A stretch of DNA of 17,271 nt from Stramenopiles sp. TOSAG23-3 (taxonomy: Eukaryota > Sar): contig LT642453.1 in NCBI GenBank assembly GCA_900128585.1, positions 1-17,271 of the forward strand. Reading direction: 5' to 3'. Positions 1-7,761 of this stretch are shown in pieces. A model generated the notes under the pieces. It ran no database searches. It had not been told where the DNA came from and saw only the letters and a program-made list of their open reading frames with translations. The first letter of the stretch is position 1. Every line of letters begins with the position of its first letter. The position numbers were made by a program, and so were the translations under genes.

Positions 1-75
<75 letters not shown>

Positions 76-76
76 A
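1..76. repeat. (AAAG)n microsatellite
   Basis: Nineteen uninterrupted tetranucleotide units (AGAA/GAAA register) fill the first 76 bases and run off the left edge, so the true length is unknown. This is purine-only on the + strand. Confidence 0.97.
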
Positions 77-573
77 CGATCGTTGTTGTTTTTTCGTAGT
101 ACAGGTATTGTATTATTATCAGGTATTATTTTATCAGGTTCGGTACCTCGGTAATTGCCAATAATAGGGCTATTAATTTTTTACCATCTTCGTCCTTCGT
201 CACCCGTACGATAATGTACAATACGAAGCGGAAACATTGACGGCACGGGCGGGGGTTTCCGGTTGGTTCCCAACGTACCGTACTACGATAACACCAGGAA
301 CGGGTGCCCGTACCTGGTAATACAGGTATTAATACCGTACGGTACCCATACCAGATAAATAACGAACCGGTTCGTGTTTAATTTAATATTTGGTTCCTCA
401 CCGATATGATGATGATGAATAATATGATGCCTTTTTTTTTTATATATATATATATTGTTTTATTTTATTTGTATTTTTTTCTTGTCTCTTTAGTTAGTAG
501 ATAGAAAGGTACATTTTATCGAATATATATATTACCGATATCATGTATGTTTATCAAATCAAAACAAAAATAA
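77..573. other. Palindrome- and GGTACC-rich spacer, no gene
   Basis: No coding signal is seen. The left part (96-376) is dense in GGTA/TACC and CAGGTATT words: CAGGTATT occurs near 103, 121 and 323. It contains several perfect palindromes: GGTATTAATACC at 325-336, TACCGTACGGTA at 333-344 (overlapping the previous one) and ACGAACCGGTTCGT at 362-375. From about 400 it becomes AT-rich with (GAT)n/(TA)n tracts. It may hold the promoter of the downstream + strand gene, but no convincing core promoter element can be named. Confidence 0.6.
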
Positions 574-651
574 AAATTATCGAAAAGGATTGCGGACTTA
601 GAACCAGCAGGGAGGACAATCATCCAAAGGCTGCATGCTGGTCGTGTTTCC

Positions 652-1686
652 ATGGAACTGCTGAAATCCACGTTGGGTCAATTTACTGCTGATAAGAGCG
701 CTGTCGCAGATGAAAGGGACGGGGAGGAACGTGTTTATACAGAGCGAAAGGATGAGGGGGGTTGTTCCCAGACGCTGGCAACGGAATCCGAGTTAAAGTC
801 GCTAAAACAAGTAGAAGTAGCATTTATTAAACTCGAGAAAGAAATGGTGATTATTGCAGCGAAACTCAGCGAAAGTGAAGCTCTACGACAATCTCTGTTG
901 GTGAGCGAAAGGGCTTTGAAGAAGAAAGTAGATGAGCAAGCGTATCGAATAGAGAGGTTGAAACGAAAAATAGACACAAGCGAGGAGCAAACAATTTCCG
1001 CTTACGAGAAAAAATTAAAAGCGCAAGAGACCCAAATTAAAGCGCACGAAACCTTGATCACTGCACAAAAATCCATGCTGGAAAGACAGGACGCAGAAAT
1101 AGCCGTCCTAAATATCCACATGAAACCAAAGCCTGGCGCAAGTGCTTCAACGAACCGTGAATCCGGCAAGAAAGATTTAAAATCTTTTCATGGAAATTTA
1201 AAGAATAGAGTGTCTGCTACACGTGAGTACGTCGGTACAATAAGCAAATTGAAAGCAAAGTTGCTGGAAAGTGAGCGAAAGTCATCCTTGGTCAGTGAAA
1301 GTGCGATTGCACAGAAGCAGAACTTGCAAAAGCTAGAAGAAAATTTGAGCAACACCCATGTCCGGGCCTCCAGTTTTCTTCGATACAAACATAACATGAA
1401 TAAGAAAAAGAACGCTCTGCTTCAATGGTACCAATACACAAGACACGTGAAGCAACTAAAGAAAATATCAGATAAAGTTTTAAGGCGATGGCTTCACCAC
1501 AAACTAAGCAAGGTATTTTTATCGTGGCATAATATTGTTCGTCAAACGCGGCATGAAAAATTTGTGATTCAAAATGCCATAAAAAATCTAGTCTCTCGCC
1601 CATTAACACGTGCCATGTCTCTCTGGAAGAGAATGACGCAACAGCTTTTGGGCTTGGAGGCAGTACGCATTGCACGGAAACCATGA
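652..1686 (+). CDS. Coiled-coil protein with Sfi1-like Trp repeats (N-terminal part of a frame-split gene)
   Basis: The product is 344 residues from the first ATG (652). Residues ~45-160 and ~195-235 are charged, heptad-like coiled coil. Residues ~245-330 carry tryptophans at 259, 292 and 325, exactly 33 residues apart, with an extra W280, in contexts such as LRRWLHHKLSKVFLSW. Hydrophobic-x-x-W units at ~33-residue spacing are the signature of Sfi1-type centrin-binding helices, so a basal-body or centrosomal scaffold is inferred. The frame stays open upstream to 574 without an ATG, and that extension reads like protein, so the true N-terminus may be longer. The frame ends at a TGA (1684-1686) just where another frame takes over with a helical, coding-like sequence and a WW domain. 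The two frames are most simply one gene of about 569 residues (652-2362) interrupted by one extra A in AAA 1678-1680. A short 52- or 61-nt intron starting at GT 1663 is the alternative. There is no specific orthologue I can name. Confidence 0.75.
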   Translation: MELLKSTLGQFTADKSAVADERDGEERVYTERKDEGGCSQTLATESELKSLKQVEVAFIKLEKEMVIIAAKLSESEALRQSLLVSERALKKKVDEQAYRIERLKRKIDTSEEQTISAYEKKLKAQETQIKAHETLITAQKSMLERQDAEIAVLNIHMKPKPGASASTNRESGKKDLKSFHGNLKNRVSATREYVGTISKLKAKLLESERKSSLVSESAIAQKQNLQKLEENLSNTHVRASSFLRYKHNMNKKKNALLQWYQYTRHVKQLKKISDKVLRRWLHHKLSKVFLSWHNIVRQTRHEKFVIQNAIKNLVSRPLTRAMSLWKRMTQQLLGLEAVRIARKP

Positions 1687-2362
1687 ACGCACATTGCTTG
1701 AAGCCCATTTGGAGCAACTTCAGATACGGGGATTGACCGAGAAGACGAAAGCGTTTGAAGAACTGACAAATTCCCTGGTGGGAAAATTGTCGCGATCCAG
1801 AAGTATCGAGTCCAACCTTTTGAAACTACTCTCAGATGCAACGCAATCGTCAGAGGAAGAGCTGATGAAAATTGCTACTGCAGGAAGCATAGCTGAAGAA
1901 TTAGAAAACGAAGTCTATGATTCTACTATGGCAGCAACTGGTCTAATGCATAGTCTAACTCCTGTAAACGTAGAAGACGGTGCTGAAGAGACACTTGACG
2001 GTGAAATAAATTCTTCTTTTGGAGTGGCCGTACATGGTTTTGATGAATACTTTATCGAGACTTCAAATGAAGAGGAGAGTATTTGGGACACGTTTATGGA
2101 TGATTCCAGCGGCCAATATTACTACCACAACGCCATTACCGGTGTCACGACTTGGGACAAACCAAACGACACCTTCTGTCCACTAAAGCTTTCCTATCAT
2201 TCTGAGAGTTCAGCTGAATTGCCATTACAATACAACAGTAGTCAAATGCGCCCAGAAAGCAAAGCGCAACATGATGCACCATCCCCAAAATTGCAGTATG
2301 ACGAAGCAAGAATGGCAAAACTGAGCACACTAGTGTCTCAATTACAACGAGTACAAAGGTAG
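1679..2362 (+). CDS. WW-domain C-terminal part of the same gene
   Basis: This is the continuation of the preceding coding region in the +1 frame, about 227 residues to the TAG at 2360-2362. It has no ATG of its own at the junction. If one A of AAA 1678-1680 is skipped, the helix runs on smoothly (…ARNHERTLLEAHLEQL…). The middle is acidic and low in structure. A canonical WW domain follows: first Trp at 2084-2086, the YYYHN aromatic core, second Trp at 2153-2155 and Pro three residues later (2162-2164). WW domains bind proline-rich or phospho-Ser/Thr-Pro ligands, so this is probably a partner-docking end for the coiled-coil/Trp-repeat scaffold. A short Gln-rich tail follows. It could be translated as one protein after splicing or after correction of a sequencing indel, or the locus could be a recent pseudogene. 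The intact WW motif argues against long-standing decay. Confidence 0.7.
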   Translation, partial: NHERTLLEAHLEQLQIRGLTEKTKAFEELTNSLVGKLSRSRSIESNLLKLLSDATQSSEEELMKIATAGSIAEELENEVYDSTMAATGLMHSLTPVNVEDGAEETLDGEINSSFGVAVHGFDEYFIETSNEEESIWDTFMDDSSGQYYYHNAITGVTTWDKPNDTFCPLKLSYHSESSAELPLQYNSSQMRPESKAQHDAPSPKLQYDEARMAKLSTLVSQLQRVQR

Positions 2363-2510
2363 AATTAAAATGCTTTAATTTGGGCGGAAGTAAAAAGTGG
2401 CCTTTAATGGACAAAAGGAGCAGATTCACATTCGCGGTACATGAAGAAGATAAATTTTAATTCTCAAACGTTCCACGTTGAAAATAACGAGTTTTGGAAC
2501 AAATGTACTA

Positions 2511-2576
2511 AAAAACAAGAAAATTGGCTGTTATTTAAGTGTAATTAAAATTAATGTACTGCGAACTGAACTCTAG
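2511..2576 (+). repeat. Dispersed ~60 bp repeat, copy 1 (tail type A)
   Basis: Core AAAACAAGAAAATTGGCTG, then TTATTTAAG..TAATTAAAA, followed by the type A tail ATGTACTGCGAACTGAACTC. The same order is found at 11116-11187 (reverse) and 14269-14331. Confidence 0.9.
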
Positions 2577-2738
2577 TTTTAGACATTCAAGGTTTACATT
2601 CCTTCATACTGCGACTTATCTTTTCTCTTTTGGTTTTACTAATCGATTTACCCTTGTCACTTATTGTTGACTATTATTCTCAGGTGTACTCCATGCATAA
2701 TCTACAAATGTACTCTAATGTTATGCATATCATATGAT

Positions 2739-2797
2739 AAAAACAAGAAAATTGGCTGTTATCTGTTATTTAAGTAATTAAATTTAGCTTCGTCGTA
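2739..2797 (+). repeat. Dispersed ~60 bp repeat, copy 2 (tail type B)
   Basis: Same core as copy 1, but it carries a 7-bp tandem duplication (CTGTTAT twice) inside the core. It continues with tail TTTAGCTTCGTCGTA, shared with the copy at 12342 and not with copies 1, 3 and 5. Confidence 0.88.
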
Positions 2798-2919
2798 CCC
2801 TAATCCTAACTTGGTTCTGTAATTTCGTCTCATTGATGATGATTGTCAATCATTTTTTTTTAAACATTTTTTTTTAAAGTGGAGTCCATGAACTATCCGG
2901 AGCGGTATCTGAATTGGAT

Positions 2920-2955
2920 CATATGAAAAAACAAATTATATAGTATGTTTTAAGA
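2920..2955 (+). repeat. Second short repeat family, copy A
   Basis: CATATGAAAAAACAAA followed by TATATAGTATGTTTTA. A near-identical string occurs at 10985-11018. AT-rich, but the shared order over ~35 bases including AGTATGTTTTA makes chance similarity unlikely. Confidence 0.65.
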
Positions 2956-3505
2956 CTCTCAAAAAAGAAAAGAAAAAAGAAGGTAAAACATTTCAAGAAC
3001 CTAAACTCCTCCTTGTTCCAGAATAAAACTTCTGGTATTCATCATTCAAACTATCATAAAATTGTTTGAGTTGTTGAGGCCCGGCTCTATCCCAAAACGT
3101 ATTATGATGATCATAATGATGAATTTCTTTCAAGTCGTATTGGATCATATGATATTAAAAATCCTTTAAAAATCCTTTATCTTGACGATGACAGAGACAA
3201 AGACAAATATGAACTCTTTTATTTGAGTTGAGGTTCAAAAAATATTCATATCATTCCGTCGAATGTATACTAATATCATTAGTTTTTACAGTAGTACGCG
3301 TACATGCAACTTTTCAGTCAAATTTGACTGTCAAGTGCCCCTTTTTCATATGCTTATATATGATATAAAAATTAAAAAATAAGAAAGACCAAAATTCTCC
3401 TTTTAAACGGAGTTCCGTTTTAAATCTTCATCGGTGTAACTACTGCAGAGGCTCTCCCGTCCGACTCAAGGCAGACGCAGAAGTACGTACTTTTGAGGTT
3501 GAGTT

Positions 3506-5623
3506 TTATACAAACGACTGCACCCCACTTGTTCGTGACGTTGCAGCTTCTTGAAAAGTAACAGGCTCTGCGTACATCGGGTTTTCCCACTGGGTAATCC
3601 CCGAATCATTGTCGTAATAGTACGGTGTTCCATCGTCCGTTTCATGCATGGTCCACCGGGTCGGTTTTGGGCTCTGCATTGCATTCCCATCAGCGGCGAC
3701 CTTTTCACTTGTTGCGTCCTCTTTGGTGGCATCTTTCTTTGCTGCAGCGAGTTTTGCTGTCTTCTTCCACGAGAGTTTTCCGAATAAATTCCGTGTACTA
3801 TTCGTCGCTCCATCTCCCATGTATGTCGACCCCCGGCCCTGTCTTATTTTCATTTGGGTATTTCTGATCTTCTGCAGCTGCTTTTTCAAGGCCATCGCCA
3901 ACGGGTCGTTTTCGGAGCCTTCTTTTTTCATCTCCTCTGTGACCTGATGGAATGCCGTCTCAATAATGGCCAAACACAAACTCATGACAATAAAAGTGAC
4001 AAATAGCATATACGTGAGCAGCAGCAGTGGGCCAAGGACACGGTTAATATACCAAAGGTCTTCGCGCAGTTCCACGTCTACAAACATTGTGGAAATGCAA
4101 GTCAAGAAACTAATGTGGACGGATCGAAATGCAGCCAACTTGCTGCCAAAGGCGACGTGAAAAGCAATGGAATACCCAAAAATAACGATTGAAATCGTTA
4201 TCAAACTGTAAAATAGTTCAATTCTCGCCCTTATTAGGGTTCGTACCACGACCGACAATTTTTTGCTAATTTGGACGTACTCGAACACGTTGACAACCGT
4301 GAAAATAATGCAGACGCTTAATATCCAATCTATGTAGTCGTCTACTGACGAAATGTACTGCAACACATCGCGCTTGGCAAATGCGTCAATCTTCCCTGAA
4401 CTCGCCAACGCTTCCTTTGATGCTTTGTCGATCGACAGCATTCCTACAGCGAACAGCAACGCATAGTTCATAGCGTCGAACATCTTTCCCACCGTGCAAT
4501 ACTTTTTCCTATTTGTGTGGTGATAAAAGTTGCAGCACAGTTTGGTACAATATATGGAGACGAACAGGTACAAAAAGACAAAGGCAACCGTGCGCCCAGT
4601 CTGGTCTCCCCTGTTGGACTGCTCGGCCTGGAATACATTTGTCGAGTAGTACGGGAATAAACTCCCAGCCGCCAAAAATTCAAAACCAACTTGCATGTAG
4701 AGAAATAGACCTAGGCCCGGGCTGAACGCAGTGAAGTCGAGGTACACTGCGCGGGTCCCTTCGTCGACGTAGCCGTTGCGGTGCAACGTTTTGATCTTTT
4801 CTGTAAACGAATCCCCCACGGTTTCGCCAAGGCATGCATATCCGCGTTTTCCATAATTCAACGTATGAAATCCGCCAAATGTGTTTTCGAGCGGTTTTGG
4901 GTACAGTGTAAAACATTCTGCGACGGACTCTGGCACCAAAGATTTGTTAAAGGTCAGGTCCGTGTCGGTCAGTTCCGTGTCGAACGCGTAGTAGCACTTG
5001 TCCAGGGCCCCCGAAAGCGACGCCCCAACAAGCGCAGGAATAACGCACCCGCCCTCATCGTTAATCGGAGTTCCCTTAACTCGAACTTGGGTCAAGATGA
5101 CCTTGTCCATGATGTAGATGTTTTTGTGGGCCTTTGCGTGGCAGCGAATGTCCTTTTCGTCCGTGCAGTTCTGGAAAAGATAGGAAAAGGGCCCTTCCAA
5201 AAACTCCCACATTTCTTCTTCTTCCCCAATCTGTCGGAACGATTTCCGGACGTTGATTCCTGGAAACTCTTCCTCGATAATCACATCCACTATTGAATTT
5301 GTGAGGTAGTACGTGTCTGGGGTAGGCTGTTTCTGTACAAGACCAAAGGCGAACACGACGACGATGAACAGCACGTAAAACAGCAAAAGGAAAATTGGGT
5401 CCTCGTTGCCCGTCTCTTTGCACCACCTCCGGAACTTGCGCTGAAAGAACGGCTCGTCACTGGAGTCCGTCGCCCCGGCCCTTCTATTTTTTCTAGTGAA
5501 TGATTCATGCGGCGCATTCTCGTCCCCTCCACCATTACTGGCACCCACGAGCTCTACGGCACTCTTAATTTTGACGACCTTCTTCTTCCCACGCCCCTTT
5601 TTCTTGCTTAAAGGGTTCTTCAT
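3506..5623 (-). CDS. Polycystin-2 family (PKD2/TRPP) cation channel with C-terminal WW domain
   Basis: The product is 705 residues from ATG 5623-5621 (A at -3). No in-frame ATG lies a little further upstream, only a TTG. Order: Lys-rich cytosolic N-terminus; TM1 ~76-94; large extracytosolic polycystin domain ~98-335; S2 ~343-364; S3 ~383-399; S4 ~430-448; S5 ~468-492; pore ~495-518; S6 ~530-554; Lys/Ala-rich tail; WW domain with W657, W679 and P682. Family hallmarks seen are the GTRAVYLDFT block (~289-298), the cysteine pair C193/C210 after QVRVKG (the disulfide of the polycystin/TOP domain), and NRVLGP at the start of S6. Polycystin-2 proteins form tetrameric Ca2+-permeable non-selective cation channels, typically in ciliary or ER membranes. 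Two oddities: the filter position usually LGD reads FVD, and the C-terminus has a WW domain where animal PKD2 has EF-hand and coiled coil. Family assignment is firm; localisation and gating are inference. Confidence 0.92.
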   Translation of the reverse strand: MKNPLSKKKGRGKKKVVKIKSAVELVGASNGGGDENAPHESFTRKNRRAGATDSSDEPFFQRKFRRWCKETGNEDPIFLLLFYVLFIVVVFAFGLVQKQPTPDTYYLTNSIVDVIIEEEFPGINVRKSFRQIGEEEEMWEFLEGPFSYLFQNCTDEKDIRCHAKAHKNIYIMDKVILTQVRVKGTPINDEGGCVIPALVGASLSGALDKCYYAFDTELTDTDLTFNKSLVPESVAECFTLYPKPLENTFGGFHTLNYGKRGYACLGETVGDSFTEKIKTLHRNGYVDEGTRAVYLDFTAFSPGLGLFLYMQVGFEFLAAGSLFPYYSTNVFQAEQSNRGDQTGRTVAFVFLYLFVSIYCTKLCCNFYHHTNRKKYCTVGKMFDAMNYALLFAVGMLSIDKASKEALASSGKIDAFAKRDVLQYISSVDDYIDWILSVCIIFTVVNVFEYVQISKKLSVVVRTLIRARIELFYSLITISIVIFGYSIAFHVAFGSKLAAFRSVHISFLTCISTMFVDVELREDLWYINRVLGPLLLLTYMLFVTFIVMSLCLAIIETAFHQVTEEMKKEGSENDPLAMALKKQLQKIRNTQMKIRQGRGSTYMGDGATNSTRNLFGKLSWKKTAKLAAAKKDATKEDATSEKVAADGNAMQSPKPTRWTMHETDDGTPYYYDNDSGITQWENPMYAEPVTFQEAATSRTSGVQSFV

Positions 5624-6059
5624 GTTTGTACTGCCGCAAGTCGTTGGTAAATCATGCAATATGCAGTGCAGTGCCTCCTTTAAAAAATATATTCCTATCT
5701 TAACTTTGCAATTCCGGGAAATATACGGGGAAACCGGTGAAGATTGAGAATGTTGTTAGTAGTTAAACCATGACATCTTTTTCCATAGACATTTGCGTAT
5801 TTAAAAAAAGAAAAATGGAAGCAAGGAAGGAATGTAAGTGAAATCTTTATTTAGTTGTTAGATGTTTTTTTTGAGAGATGAATGATGATGTGGTTGTGTT
5901 GTTTTGTACATTACAATTTTGGCATTTTTTGTGAATTTCCTTAGATATAAACTACCTCCCATTACTTTTTGTGAACCAGTATATTTCTACTATAATGCCT
6001 TAAAAAGAGAGTCCATAGTTGGTGGGATCTCTTCAACTCTTTTAAAACAAAATGCACCT
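5624..6059. other. 5' flank of the channel gene and AT-rich spacer
   Basis: The segment next to 5624 is presumably the 5' UTR and promoter of the minus-strand channel gene. No TATA box or initiator can be pinned down with confidence. From ~5800 the sequence is AT-rich with A- and T-runs and shows no convincing gene. Confidence 0.45.
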
Positions 6060-6410
6060 CAAAAACACCCCAAAATATGCCACAAACTCAAACTCAACGG
6101 GAACGGATGGAAGACTGTCGAACGGCTAGCAGTCTGCCCGGCCCCACCTGCACCAAAGCATGCTCTATTCAAAAGAGCAAAGAACTAAAAAATTAACTTA
6201 CGTTAAGAAAGAGGCTTGCTTATCATGCGGGGAAGTACGGCAAAACCAGTCCAGCCCATGGAGTTCAGGGAAAACAAAAATCGTTCGTGGTCTTCATGGT
6301 GGGCACGTGCGTGCCGTCGGGTGAGCGTTGGCACGCTTGTGTATATGTATAAATCGTTACAGGGTCTTCACCATTGGAAGGTCTTTAAAAACAGAGGGTA
6401 TTTTTAGTAT
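6060..6410. other. Unexplained GC-richer island between genes
   Basis: About 6080-6180 and 6220-6340 have roughly half G+C, against well under one third in the surrounding spacer. Both strands have only short open frames (for example + strand 5904-6188 and 6216-6407, same frame, separated by stops) without recognisable motifs. A possible RNA hairpin has arms GCGTGCC (6309-6315) and GGCACGC (6330-6336), preceded by a CACGTG box at 6304-6309. I compared it by eye with tRNA and with U1, U2, U4, U6, SRP and RNase P RNA signatures and recognised none. It could be a non-coding RNA, a CpG-like control region, or a gene relic. Confidence 0.4.
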
Positions 6411-6612
6411 TTAAGGATTGACAATTCGGTAGTGAAGGAACACAGAACAAACTGAATTTTTCTTTTTTGTTAAGGAGAAAGTACGACAAAAAGTGGGAAA
6501 AAAATAAAAACCGTACAGTATGTATTTATTGCTTATTGCTCATTATAATTATTTAAATGTATTATGCCTCTCGTAGACGACTATAATAATTGGAATATTT
6601 AATTAACTAAAG

Positions 6613-6630
6613 TAACCCTAACCCTAACCC
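6613..6630. repeat. Interstitial telomere-like (TAACCC)3
   Basis: Three exact TAACCC units (TTAGGG on the other strand) within AT-rich DNA. This is too short to be a telomere; it is more likely an interstitial telomeric sequence or chance. Confidence 0.7.
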
Positions 6631-6685
6631 TTTTGTCTCCCTCCTTCTTCTCGAAACTTCACCTCCTTGTTTTCGTTGACCGGCA

Positions 6686-6721
6686 CCTTTTGGTATTTGT
6701 TACTTGTTCGGTACCAAAAGG
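6686..6721. repeat. Perfect 10-bp inverted repeat
   Basis: Arms CCTTTTGGTA (6686-6695) and TACCAAAAGG (6712-6721) flank a 16-base loop containing GTTCGG. It may be a hairpin or a dyad protein site; its function is unknown. Confidence 0.6.
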
Positions 6722-7527
6722 GAATAAAACATTTATAACACTATTAAGGATATATATGTACATTACGTCTTGTAAATAATATTCTTCAATTTATAAATAA
6801 AAATACATCTAGGACTATATATAATATATATATAAATTATATCAGCTACAGTACCTTAAAATAGCAAAATAGATTATTATTTATTTGATCCTCTTCTTTC
6901 ATCTTGTTATTTCACTCTTCTTCCTTCGTTTTTTCCTTTTCTTTATTAGTGCATATCTGTACTACTAACGGTATAACGTGAAATGAGATTAGGTCAAGCA
7001 CTGTATTTCGAGAATATTTAAGGGGGCCTACGAATTCGATTAAAAAAACGGTACAATTTCAAATTATTTTATTTATTTATAAAAATTCTAAAATTACTAA
7101 AATATTCTAGTGATGTGTTTATATATTTCAATATGTGTACGGTATATATTGTACTTAAATGTATTCTTGTTTATTTTGATAGGTTAATGTTAGAAAAATA
7201 ACCATTAAGTAAGCCATCAGCCAACAGCGGCTTGTGCATTTTACAACTGTCAGCACACACCACCACCATCCACTAATATAATAAATAGTCTAGCTGTACC
7301 AATTATATTATTTCTTTATCATGACAAGTCTCTTTCATCTTCTTCTTTTTTTTATTATTTTTATTATTATAATAATTACCAGGTACAAGAAGACGACTAC
7401 GGTTCCCGTATAAAATACCAGGTTCGTACACGGTGGTTCGGTTCCACCGGTTGCTATTGTATATTGATAATACAGAATAATATTCTTATTATTTATATAT
7501 CATTATATTTTTTATTTTTTTATTTTT

Positions 7528-7548
7528 GGTGGTGGTGGTGGTGGTGGT
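7528..7548. repeat. (GGT)7 microsatellite
   Basis: Seven uninterrupted GGT units following a T-rich run. Confidence 0.95.
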
Positions 7549-7761
7549 GTTAGTAGTTTCTTTTTTCGATTACAGGGCTATTATAGACAAATTTCTATTT
7601 GTTATACATGCCATCGTCTTGACTAAAGCTTATGATTCTATGCTCCACAATGAAGGCAATAACACACAAACTAACACACGCTCAAACGGCACCAGACTTG
7701 AGAAGGCATATTTATATTTATTCATACATACTTAACGTATCATTTCTTTAAAGATACCAAC

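Larger units (their letters stand above)
2363..3505. other. AT-rich convergent spacer with dispersed repeats
   Basis: This separates two convergent genes, so it should hold both 3' ends; no specific polyadenylation signal is asserted. It contains two copies of the ~60 bp dispersed repeat (2511-2576 and 2739-2797). A degenerate telomere-like string (ACCCTAATCCTAAC, 2797-2810) directly follows the second copy. It also has one copy of a ~35 bp repeat (2920-2955) and an exact 11-bp tandem pair AAAAATCCTTT (3157-3178). No open reading frame of interest is seen. Confidence 0.7.
6411..7761. other. AT-rich spacer upstream of PRP19
   Basis: No gene seen. It contains the telomere-like tract (6613-6630), a TAGACGACTA motif at 6574 and a variant at 7391, and a perfect 10-bp inverted repeat (6686-6695 with 6712-6721). 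A GGT/ACC-rich block at ~7379-7452 resembles the one near the left edge in style, and a (GGT)7 run starts at 7528. Sequence just before 7762 (~7705-7760) should contain the PRP19 promoter and 5' UTR; a TATTTATAT-like stretch lies there, without further support. Confidence 0.5.

Noticed and set aside
1-76. (AAAG)n tract as a telomere or CRISPR-like array
   Set aside because: Simple tetranucleotide microsatellite without spacers; not a telomere unit I know.
1292-1717. 141-codon minus-strand frame across the frame break of the first gene
   Set aside because: Antisense to the coiled-coil/Trp-repeat coding sequence; no motif of its own.
4781-5296. 171-codon + strand frame inside the channel gene
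   Set aside because: Antisense shadow of the PKD2-like coding region, which has strong family evidence.
5623-5659. Longer N-terminus for the channel starting at 5659
   Set aside because: The codon there is TTG; the first in-frame ATG is at 5623 with A at -3.
5904-6407. Two same-frame + strand frames in the GC-richer island as a gene
   Set aside because: Interrupted by stops, no recognisable domain, AT-rich N-terminal part; kept only as an unexplained island.
7379-7460. Possible tRNA because of GGTTCG-type words
   Set aside because: No acceptor stem, D-arm or anticodon arm could be folded around them.
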